Below are positions 6,468-13,782 of a DNA stretch of 13,782 bases, piece after piece. Every line of letters begins with the position of its first letter. The stretch's first letter is position 1. The translations under genes were made by a program, and so were the position numbers. The DNA comes from a bacterium (GTDB taxonomy: Bacteria > Planctomycetota > J058 > JAJDCP01), in assembly GCA_030428695.1 (NCBI GenBank), contig JAUIEM010000271.1, forward strand, positions 1 to 13,782. The letters are read 5' to 3'. The notes beneath the pieces were generated by a model. It saw only the letters and a program-made list of their open reading frames with translations, was not told where the DNA came from and did no database searches.

Positions 6468-7080
6468 CGGCCGGGCGGACCCCGAGCAGCAGCGCGAGAT
6501 CGGACCACGCGCCGAGCAGTGGGGCGGCTCCAGCCGGATCGAGACAGGTCCCCGACGCGCCCCCGAGCGCACGACCGCTCGCGACGTCGAAGAGCCACGC
6601 CCGCCAACGTCGTCGGTCGGCGTCGAGGGCGCACAGGAGCAGGCGGTCGGCCCTGCCGATCCGGGCGGCGAGGCACAGGTCGACCGGAGCGAGCTCGCGG
6701 TGGTAGGCGAAGTCCCGGGCGCCGAGGGCGACCGCGTCGGCGAGGGGAAGCTCTGCCGGGTCCTGCAGGAACCCGCCACAGACGACCGCGACCGCGAGCA
6801 CCTGGCCCTGCGCCAGGGCCGGCGCGGGATCCACCGCCGGCGCGGGGAGCGCGACCCGCAGGCGCAGCGCGAGCGAGTCCGGGGCGTCAGCCCACAACGG
6901 ATCGACCGCCGGGCCCCCGCGGGTGCGCTCCCGGTCGTCGGTGCGCAGGCTCGCCGTGGTCCCCTCCGCGAGGTCGCCCTGCCCGTGCTCCTGCGGCGCC
7001 GCGTTCTCCGGCGCCGCCGCCGCGCAGCCGCTGAGGGCGAGGGACACCGCGAGGACGCACAGGAGCAGGAGGTGGCGCAT
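6442..7080 (-). CDS. Lipoprotein B, paralogue of the adjacent lipoprotein A
   Basis: This 212-residue protein has a lipoprotein signal peptide with a textbook lipobox (LSGC, lipidated Cys19). It should be anchored to a membrane on the outer face of the inner membrane or at the outer membrane. A low-complexity linker (about 20-60) leads to a domain of about 140 residues. Its core (about 120-174: 'GARDFAYHRELAPVDLCLAAR' and onward to 'ALGG') aligns with the protein encoded just upstream, including the identical DLCLAAR. I do not recognise a named family. The ATG (7080) overlaps the upstream TGA by one base (TGATG), so translation is probably coupled. It is the last gene of the sigma/anti-sigma unit, and its end carries the thiolase promoter. 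A run of seven Cs on the + strand (6454-6460) makes the last residues sensitive to sequencing error. Confidence 0.8.
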   Translation of the reverse strand: MRHLLLLCVLAVSLALSGCAAAAPENAAPQEHGQGDLAEGTTASLRTDDRERTRGGPAVDPLWADAPDSLALRLRVALPAPAVDPAPALAQGQVLAVAVVCGGFLQDPAELPLADAVALGARDFAYHRELAPVDLCLAARIGRADRLLLCALDADRRRWRAWLFDVASGRALGGASGTCLDPAGAAPLLGAWSDLALLLGVRPAVDTGGRAP

Positions 7081-7712
7081 CACGCCCCCCCCGAGGCGAG
7101 CAGCGCGCCTTCCCACCACAGCCCCAGGGACCCGCGCGGTGCGCCCCACAGCGGGCGCCGCTCGACGCCGTGGAAGCCGCCCAGCGAGGCCGCGTCCGCG
7201 CAGCGGTAGAAGCGCAGCGACCAGCTCCCGCCCGGCGCGAGGACGAACATCCACAGGCTGTCCGCCCCGCGCATCCGGGCCGCGAGGCACAGATCCTCGA
7301 CACGCAACCGCTGGTCGGGCAGGAAGTCACCGGGCCCGAGCTCGACGCCGGCGATGCCGACCGCCTCCAGGGCCGCGCGGGCTTCCGGGTTGTCGCCGTA
7401 CAGCCAGCCGTCGACGACGGTCGCGAAGGCGGTGCTGTCTCCGAGCGGGCCGGCGGGGGCCGCGGCCGGAAGAGCTCCGAGCACGACGCGCAGGGGCGTC
7501 GCGTGACCGCTGTCGTCGGCGCCGAGGGGCGGAGGCACCGACGGCCCCTGCTCGAGGGCGACGTCGTCGGCCGGCCGATGAACGCGGCTGAAGCCCACGC
7601 CGCCCGGCTCCCGGCCCGGCCGCGGCAGCGAGCGGTCCGACGCGCAGCCGGCGCAGAGGACGGCGAGCAGAACGACGAGCCCCCGGAACAGGCGTGCTTC
7701 GCAGCGCGTCAT
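7080..7712 (-). CDS. Lipoprotein A, coupled to the DUF3160-type anti-sigma gene
   Basis: This 210-residue protein has a signal peptide (ARLFRGLVVLLAVLCAGC) and a probable lipidated Cys23. The lipobox is imperfect, with Cys at -3 instead of Leu. After a variable stretch (24-70) comes a domain of about 140 residues. Its core 'ELGPGDF', 'LRVEDLCLAARMRGADSLW' and 'WSLRFYRCADAASLGG' matches lipoprotein B position for position. The family is not recognised. ATG 7712 overlaps the TGA of the upstream gene by four bases (ATGA) and follows AGGAGG at 4 bases, which fixes the start over upstream in-frame codons. The context points to an envelope partner of the sigma/anti-sigma pair, which is inference. 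Confidence 0.8.
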   Translation of the reverse strand: MTRCEARLFRGLVVLLAVLCAGCASDRSLPRPGREPGGVGFSRVHRPADDVALEQGPSVPPPLGADDSGHATPLRVVLGALPAAAPAGPLGDSTAFATVVDGWLYGDNPEARAALEAVGIAGVELGPGDFLPDQRLRVEDLCLAARMRGADSLWMFVLAPGGSWSLRFYRCADAASLGGFHGVERRPLWGAPRGSLGLWWEGALLASGGA

Positions 7713-9802
7713 CGCCCCTCCTCGAACCAGGCCGGCCGCGAGGGCAACGGCCCGGACCTCCAGTCGTCGACAGTCCACACCGGCGCCGCCGGGCCGAGCC
7801 ACTCGTAGACCGCCCAGCCGGCGCCGCGAGCCTCGACGACCTCATCCCCGACAGGGACCAGCGCGCGGATCTCGTCGATGCCGCCGCAGCCCGCGTACAG
7901 CGCCCGCTCCGGGCCCTCGAAGTAGAGGTCGCTCAGGCTGAACGCCTCCTCACAGGGCAGGAAGCGCCCGAGCTCGCGCAGCAGGGCGCGCCCGTCGCCG
8001 GCCGTGCCCGCGAGCTGCGCCCGGGCCTGGACGGCGACCGCCTCCGCCCAGGTCGCGTAGGCCTCGAGCCGCGCCCGCAGCGCCAGCAGCTCCGCGTCCT
8101 CGGTCTCGCCGACCGCCCGCGCCGCGAAGCGCGCCCAGGCCGCGAGCCCGGCGAACAGCCCGGGGTAGGGGTCGACCAGCAGCGGCGGACCGGCCTCCGC
8201 GAGCGGCAGCGGAGCGCCCGCGCCGCGCGCTGCGTCGACCCCCGCCGCGCGCATCGTCGCGAGGGCGAGCCAGCGCCGCGACCAGGCGGGGTATTCCGAG
8301 GCCCAGGGATGCGGCGCGTGCAGCGGCCGCGTCGCCAGCCACCAGGCCCCGTGCCGGTTCTCGTACCAGGCCGCGCCCTCGAGCGGGTGCATCCGCGCGC
8401 GCAGACCCTCCAGCGCGTCCTCGAGCACCGCGGCGTGCGGCTCCTCCCGCAGCACCGCGAGCGCCGCCTCGGTGCCGAGCAGCGCCTCGAAGTCGAGGCT
8501 GCGGGGGAGGCGGCGGGGAACCTCCAGGCGCCCGCTCGACAGCTCCCAGCGCACCTCGACCGGCAGCGGCCGGCGCGGCGGGAACAGGGCCCAGCGCGGC
8601 GGAAGCCCGGCCAGGGCCTCGGTCGTCGCCTGCCGCTCGAGCTTCCCCCAGGCCAGCGCCCCCCCGAAGTTGTCGCGCAGCGCGGCGATCACCCGCGCGG
8701 GTCCGCAGTCCGCGGTCGGTCCGGCCAGGAAGCGCAGGGCGCCGTCGAGGCGCTGCCAGGCCTCGCTGGCGCTGCGTCCGTCCTGCAACCGGGCGTCGGC
8801 GAGGGCGAGGCTGAGCAGGGGCCCGCGCCAGCCCTCGACACCCTCGGCGCGCAGGGAGACCGTCTGCCCGAGCCAGACGATGGCGCGGAACATGCGCTCG
8901 CGCGCCGCGTCCCCACGCCAGCCGTAGCGCGGGGCGAACAGGGCGTACGGCAGCTCCCGCCCGAAGTGGGGGGAGAGCGCGGGGCCGCGGGCGGCGACGA
9001 TCAGCGCGAGCTCCTCGCGGGCGGCGGCGCCGAGCTCCTGGCTGCCGGGGGCGAGCAGCTCGAGGGCGATGCTGCACAGGGCGACGTTCTGCCGGGCCGC
9101 GGCGACCTGCTCCGGGGCGTGCAGGTAGCGGAGGTGCTCGGTGCTGCGGGCGCGCAACGCCTCGAGCAGCGCCGGCAGCTCGGCCCGGAACAGGCCGAGC
9201 TCGAGCGCCTGGACCAACTCCTCCTCGAGGTGGCCGAGGGCGTGCACGGCGGCCTCGACGGTCAGCAGATGGGCGTGGCCGAGGCTGTCGTTGGCGACGT
9301 ACAGGGCGCGGGCCGTCGCCCTCCCCGAGGCCTCGATCCGCAGCCCAGCGGACAGCGACCGCAGCATCGGGGCGTCCGCCCGCACCACGACCGGCTCCGG
9401 GACCGGCAGCTCGAGCCGCGCCCAGGTGAACGGCGCCCAGGCCAGGCTGACGCGCGGAGCCTCTGCCAACAACCACAGACCGAGGCCGAGGGCGAGCAGC
9501 GCCGCCGCCGCGACGGTGATCCGGCCGAGGGCGATGCGCGGCCGCGCGCGGGGGCGCCGCGGCGGAGCTTCCCGCACCTCCTCCGCCAACGCCGCGGCGA
9601 GGGCCGAGCGGGCGGCGGCCAGCTCGTCGGCGTTCGGCTCTTCGACGGGCAGCGCGGCGAATCCCTCGGACAGCCACGCGAGCTCGGCCCAGGTCGCGGC
9701 GCAGCGCGCGCAGCCCTCGAGGTGGCCGTGCAGGGCCTCGGCCTCGGGAGCGGGCAGCTCGCCGTCGTAGAGGGCGGAGAGACGGCTCTCGGAGCACTCC
9801 AT
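7709..9802 (-). CDS. Transmembrane anti-sigma factor fused to a DUF3160-type outer domain
   Basis: This 697-residue protein starts with an anti-sigma zinc-finger domain (MECSESRLSALYDGELP, then His27-x3-Cys31-x2-Cys34 in HLEGCARC), as in zf-HC2 anti-sigma factors that hold an ECF sigma at the membrane. One hydrophobic helix follows (about 94-113). The remaining 580 residues resemble DUF3160 proteins, from remembered motifs: 'VANDSLGHAHLL' (169-180), 'ARQNVALCSIALELL' (236-250), 'LSPHFGRELPYALFAPR' then 'RMFRAIVWLGQT' (276-314), 'DPYPGLFAGLAAWARF' (544-559) and the end 'VYEWLGPA' to 'VDDWRSGPLPSRPAW'. Free DUF3160 proteins are usually exported and of unknown function. ATG 9802 is preferred over ATG 9817 because GGAGG stands 6 bases before it and the N-terminus then fits the zinc-finger family. 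It begins one base after the sigma gene's stop (TGAGATG), so the pair is coupled. Confidence 0.85.
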   Translation of the reverse strand: MECSESRLSALYDGELPAPEAEALHGHLEGCARCAATWAELAWLSEGFAALPVEEPNADELAAARSALAAALAEEVREAPPRRPRARPRIALGRITVAAAALLALGLGLWLLAEAPRVSLAWAPFTWARLELPVPEPVVVRADAPMLRSLSAGLRIEASGRATARALYVANDSLGHAHLLTVEAAVHALGHLEEELVQALELGLFRAELPALLEALRARSTEHLRYLHAPEQVAAARQNVALCSIALELLAPGSQELGAAAREELALIVAARGPALSPHFGRELPYALFAPRYGWRGDAARERMFRAIVWLGQTVSLRAEGVEGWRGPLLSLALADARLQDGRSASEAWQRLDGALRFLAGPTADCGPARVIAALRDNFGGALAWGKLERQATTEALAGLPPRWALFPPRRPLPVEVRWELSSGRLEVPRRLPRSLDFEALLGTEAALAVLREEPHAAVLEDALEGLRARMHPLEGAAWYENRHGAWWLATRPLHAPHPWASEYPAWSRRWLALATMRAAGVDAARGAGAPLPLAEAGPPLLVDPYPGLFAGLAAWARFAARAVGETEDAELLALRARLEAYATWAEAVAVQARAQLAGTAGDGRALLRELGRFLPCEEAFSLSDLYFEGPERALYAGCGGIDEIRALVPVGDEVVEARGAGWAVYEWLGPAAPVWTVDDWRSGPLPSRPAWFEEGR

Positions 9803-9803
9803 C

Positions 9804-10364
9804 TCAGCCCTCCCCATGCCCAGGCATGAAGTCGGCCAGCGCCTCGCGCAGCCGCTTGCGCGCGTTGTGCAGGCGGGACATCACGGTGCCGATCGGGATG
9901 TCCAGGGCCGTCGCGATCTCCTTGTACGAAGCCCCCTCGACCTCGCGCAGCACGACCGCCGCGCGCAGGCTTTCGGGCAGCTCGTCGAGGGCCCGCGCGA
10001 AGGCGACGCGCAGCTCGCCGGCGCTCGCCGCGTCCTCCGGGCGCCGCTCGCTCGGATCGGCCAGGCTGCCGATCGCCTCACCGGCCAGCGCCAGGGGCTT
10101 GCGGCGCTTGCTGCGCTGCATGTTCAGGACGACGTTGACCGCGATGCGGACCAGCCAGGTCGACAGCTTCGACCCTCCCTTGAACTTCTTCAGGGAGCGC
10201 CAGCCGCGCAACAGTGCTTCCTGCGTGACGTCCATCGCGGTCTCTTTGTCGTGGGTCATGCGCCAGGCCACCGCGTACACCGCGGGGCGCGCCGCTTCCG
10301 CCAGTTGCCCGTAGGCCTCGCGGTCGCCCCCTTGTGCGCGTGTGACCAGAGCGCCCTCGTCCAC
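9804..10364 (-). CDS. ECF RNA polymerase sigma factor
   Basis: This 186-residue sigma-70 family protein has only regions 2 and 4. Region 2 (about 5-88) includes 'DVTQEALLRGWRSLKKF' (core binding) and 'LSTWLVRIAVNVVLNMQRSKRR' (-10 recognition). Region 4 (about 128-176) includes 'LPESLRAAVVLREVEGASYKEI' and the helix-turn-helix 'TALDIPIGTVMSRLHNARKRL'. It redirects RNA polymerase to a small regulon when released from its anti-sigma factor, which is encoded immediately downstream. The start is GTG 10364, supported by GAGGA at 6 bases and by alignment with ECF N-termini. A longer frame reaching further upstream would add about 60 unlikely residues. No extra C-terminal domain is present. It stands 91 bases downstream of the thioredoxin-like gene. 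Confidence 0.95.
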   Translation of the reverse strand: MDEGALVTRAQGGDREAYGQLAEAARPAVYAVAWRMTHDKETAMDVTQEALLRGWRSLKKFKGGSKLSTWLVRIAVNVVLNMQRSKRRKPLALAGEAIGSLADPSERRPEDAASAGELRVAFARALDELPESLRAAVVLREVEGASYKEIATALDIPIGTVMSRLHNARKRLREALADFMPGHGEG

Positions 10365-10404
10365 GTACGGTCCTCGTTCCCACAGACACCACTCGAAGCG
10401 GTCT

Positions 10405-10434
10405 ATTCTGCACGGCCTCCGACTTTTGCGCCAA
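10405..10434 (-). promoter_or_regulatory. Candidate promoter of the ECF sigma operon
   Basis: On the minus strand, TTGGCG (10434-10429, 4 of 6) and CAGAAT (10410-10405, 4 of 6) are separated by 18 bases in the 91-base gap before the sigma gene. The predicted start is about 35 bases upstream of GTG 10364. It would be a moderate housekeeping promoter. No convincing ECF-type (GGAAC ... CGTC) self-promoter is seen. Confidence 0.35.
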
Positions 10435-10455
10435 TGTCTGCTGAGCGCCTCCGGC

Positions 10456-10950
10456 TCACAGGCCCGCCCGGCCCCCGACCGCTCCGCGCACCTTCTCGGA
10501 GAAGCCGGCGCGCAGCGGATGCCCGCGGTAGACCGTACGCCCGTCACGGCCGTAGACCAGCACCGTCGGCACCGTCTCGACCGCGAAGAGCGCGGCGGTC
10601 TGGCCGTCGAGGTCGACGAACACGGGGTAGGGCACGCCGAGCCGGCGGATCAGGGGCTCGACGATCAGCGGATCCTCCTGGGTGCAGCTGAGGATCACGA
10701 GCCCGCGGTCGCTGTAACGCGCGGCGAGGTCCTTGAGCAGCTGCACGACCTCGCGGCTGGCGGGGTACCAGCTCGCCCAGAAGTCGACGATGACCACCGA
10801 GCCGGCGAGCTCGCTGAAAGCGACCGGCTCCCCCTGCAGCCATGCGCTCGCGAGCAGGCGCGGCTCGTCGCGGGGGCCCGCGGGCTGGCGCTCCGGCGTG
10901 CCGCAGCTGGCGAGCGCGAGGAGGGCGAGCAGAGGAACGAGACGCTGCAA
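10456..10950 (-). CDS. Thioredoxin-fold (TlpA/ResA-like) lipoprotein without active-site cysteines
   Basis: This 164-residue protein has a lipoprotein signal (QRLVPLLALLALASC, lipidated Cys16) and a thioredoxin fold: 'VVIVDFWASW' (52-61), a helix (REVVQLLKDLAARY), 'LVILSC' (84-89), 'PVFVDLDG' and the cis-proline loop 'ETVPTVLVYGRDGR' (Pro128). Family members reduce or oxidise periplasmic disulfides with a W-C-x-x-C motif. Here that site reads W61-Y62-P63-A64-S65-R66, so both cysteines are lost and redox catalysis is not expected. The codons TAC and AGC are clear in the sequence. The single Cys89 is not at the active site. The start chosen is TTG 10950, with GGAG 5 bases before it and the signal peptide at once; GTG 10980 is the alternative. 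The gene is divergent from the sigma-54 activator and precedes the ECF gene on the same strand. Confidence 0.85.
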   Translation of the reverse strand: MQRLVPLLALLALASCGTPERQPAGPRDEPRLLASAWLQGEPVAFSELAGSVVIVDFWASWYPASREVVQLLKDLAARYSDRGLVILSCTQEDPLIVEPLIRRLGVPYPVFVDLDGQTAALFAVETVPTVLVYGRDGRTVYRGHPLRAGFSEKVRGAVGGRAGL

Positions 10951-10994
10951 GGCGGCTCCCCGAAAAAGAGTGGACTTCACCGGCCCGTCGTCGC

Positions 10995-11010
10995 ACCATC
11001 CTACCATACC
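10995..11010. repeat. Tandem ACCAT half-sites in the divergent promoter region
   Basis: ACCATCCT and ACCATACC stand back to back (10995-11010) in the 88-base gap between the thioredoxin-like gene and the sigma-54 activator. They could be operator half-sites one helical face apart or simple chance. No clear promoter was found for either gene in this gap. Confidence 0.25.
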
Positions 11011-11038
11011 TGCAGCCCGGCCCCGCGGAGAACGGCTC

Positions 11039-12891
<1,853 letters not shown>

Positions 12892-12910
<19 letters not shown>

Positions 12911-13731
12911 GCGGGCGCCTCGCCATCGGCTCCCTCCGCCGCCTCGAGCGCCGCGACGACCGCGTCGTGGCCCTGCCCCCGCGCGAGCTCGGCCGCGGAG
13001 GCCCCCGCCCCGGAGACGGCCCCGGACTCCGCTCCCCGGGCGAGCAGCAGCTGGACGATCGCGACGCGGGAGGCCCCGGGAAGCGCGCCGCCGGCCGCGT
13101 GGTGCAGCGCCGTATGGCCCCCGCCATCCCGCAGCTCGAGCCCGGCCCCGAGCGCGAGCAGGGCCTCGACGCAGGCGACCTGTCCCGCCTGGCAGGCGAC
13201 CATCAGGGGCGTCACCTCGACGCCGCTGAAGGGAGGCGCCGGCGCGCCGACCTCGTCCGCCTGGAGACACGCCGGCCCCCGCGTCGCCCGCGGGTCGAGC
13301 TCGAGGCCGGCCTCGACCAGAGCGCGCAGGACCGCGTGGTGGCCGCACAGCGCCGCCAGGTGCAGGGCGCCGTAGCCCTCGAGCGGTGAGGGGGCGCGGA
13401 GCTCCGCCCCCGCCTCGACGAGCACCTCGACCACGCGCGGGCTCCGCCGGTGGTAGCCGTGCACCGCGGCCATGTGCAGCGGCCGCCAGGGCTGCGCCGC
13501 GTCGACCTCGACCCGGTCTTCCCAGGGGAACCAGTGCACCCGCCGCAGGGCCCGGTCCGGATCCTCGCCGCTCTCGAGCAGCAGCGCGAGCACCTCGGGG
13601 CGGTGCGGGATCGCCCGCTGCAGCGGCAGGTAGCCCTCGAAGGCGCGGAAGGCCAGCGCCGGGCGCGCGAGGAGGGCCCGCTCGATCGCGAGCAGATCGC
13701 CCGCGCTACACGCGTCGTGGAAGGATGACAT
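12892..13731 (-). CDS. Ankyrin-repeat protein
   Basis: This 279-residue protein has no signal peptide or membrane segment and should be cytoplasmic. It is built of about six or seven ankyrin repeats. The clearest are 'RPLHMAAVHG ... VVEVLVEAGAEL' (about 83-111), 'GALHLAALCGHHAVLRALVEAGLEL' (121-145), 'TPLMVACQAGQVACVEALLALGAGLEL' (174-200) and 'TALHHAAGGA ... IVQLLLARGAE' (207-235). Weaker ones lie at 1-60 and 243-265. The repeats mediate protein binding, and the partner is not evident. ATG 13731 follows GCGGAG at a short 4-base spacing. Its last 19 bases overlap the end of the sigma-54 activator gene on the other strand, so no terminator fits between them. Confidence 0.9.
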
Positions 13732-13756
13732 CCGGCTCCGCCCGTCGCTCCCCTCG

Positions 13757-13778
13757 ATCGTACACGCTCCGGGCGTGT
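13757..13778 (-). promoter_or_regulatory. Inverted repeat and possible -10 box upstream of the ankyrin gene
   Basis: ACACGC-TCCGG-GCGTGT (13762-13778) is a perfect 6-bp inverted repeat that overlaps TACGAT on the minus strand (13762-13757), the same -10 hexamer proposed for the FAS1 promoter. It may be an operator over the promoter or the terminator of a gene beyond the window. The -35 region is cut off by the window edge. Confidence 0.3.
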
Positions 13779-13782
13779 GGCT

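Noticed and set aside
7694..9829. A 711-codon open frame on the plus strand
   Set aside because: It mirrors the anti-sigma/DUF3160 gene. The minus-strand reading has a zinc finger, a membrane helix, a Shine-Dalgarno sequence and coupled neighbours, while the plus-strand product is Arg/Gln/Gly-rich without domains.
10376..10380. GGAAC on the minus strand as an ECF-type -35 box (self-regulated sigma promoter)
   Set aside because: It is only 11 bases before the sigma start codon, so the -10 would fall inside the gene, and no CGTC-like box stands at 16-17 bases.
10441..10456. Short TGAGC/GCTCA inverted repeat after the thioredoxin-like gene as a terminator
   Set aside because: The stem is only 5 bp with no T-run. 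It does not convincingly separate this gene from the sigma gene.

Overview
This is a GC-rich window (roughly 70% G+C by eye) with strongly G/C-ending codons, short intergenic gaps and Shine-Dalgarno-led genes. The gene types are an ECF sigma factor with a zinc-finger anti-sigma factor, an FHA-GAF sigma-54 activator, several lipoproteins, FAS1 and SOUL proteins, a carboxypeptidase-regulatory-like repeat protein and FabI. They suggest a Gram-negative bacterium of the Myxococcota or a related 'deltaproteobacterial' lineage, with Planctomycetota as an alternative. I cannot fix the taxon from sequence reading alone. I saw no tRNA, rRNA, CRISPR array or insertion sequence.

Layout, left to right. 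(1) 1-2035, + strand: the tail of an unidentified gene, then a membrane-anchored protein with six carboxypeptidase-regulatory-like beta-sandwich repeats. (2) 2156-4522, - strand: a secreted two-domain fasciclin (FAS1) protein, a secreted SOUL-like protein, then enoyl-ACP reductase FabI. A good sigma-70-type promoter sits in front of the FAS1 gene. (3) 4685-5179, + strand: a small membrane-anchored OB-fold (tRNA_anti-like) protein, divergent from the FAS1 gene. (4) 5252-6397, - strand: a thiolase with its own promoter, which overlaps the end of the gene upstream of it. (5) 6442-10364, - strand: a tightly coupled four-gene unit of ECF sigma factor, a 697-residue protein joining a cytoplasmic HxxxCxxC anti-sigma zinc finger through one membrane helix to a large DUF3160-type outer domain, and two tandem paralogous lipoproteins. 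(6) 10456-10950, - strand: a thioredoxin-fold lipoprotein whose CxxC active site has become YPAS. It lies directly upstream of the sigma gene and may belong to the same transcript. (7) 11039-12910, + strand: an FHA-GAF-AAA-Fis sigma-54-dependent activator, divergent from the thioredoxin-like gene. (8) 12892-13731, - strand: a cytoplasmic ankyrin-repeat protein that overlaps the 3' end of the activator gene.

The most interesting region is 6442-10950. I read it as an envelope-sensing sigma/anti-sigma system in which the DUF3160-type domain is the sensor part of the anti-sigma factor. Two coupled lipoproteins, and possibly a redox-dead thioredoxin-fold lipoprotein, would be its envelope partners. 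The gene order, overlaps, zinc finger, membrane helix and paralogy are visible in the sequence. The DUF3160 assignment rests on remembered family motifs, and the signalling role is inference.
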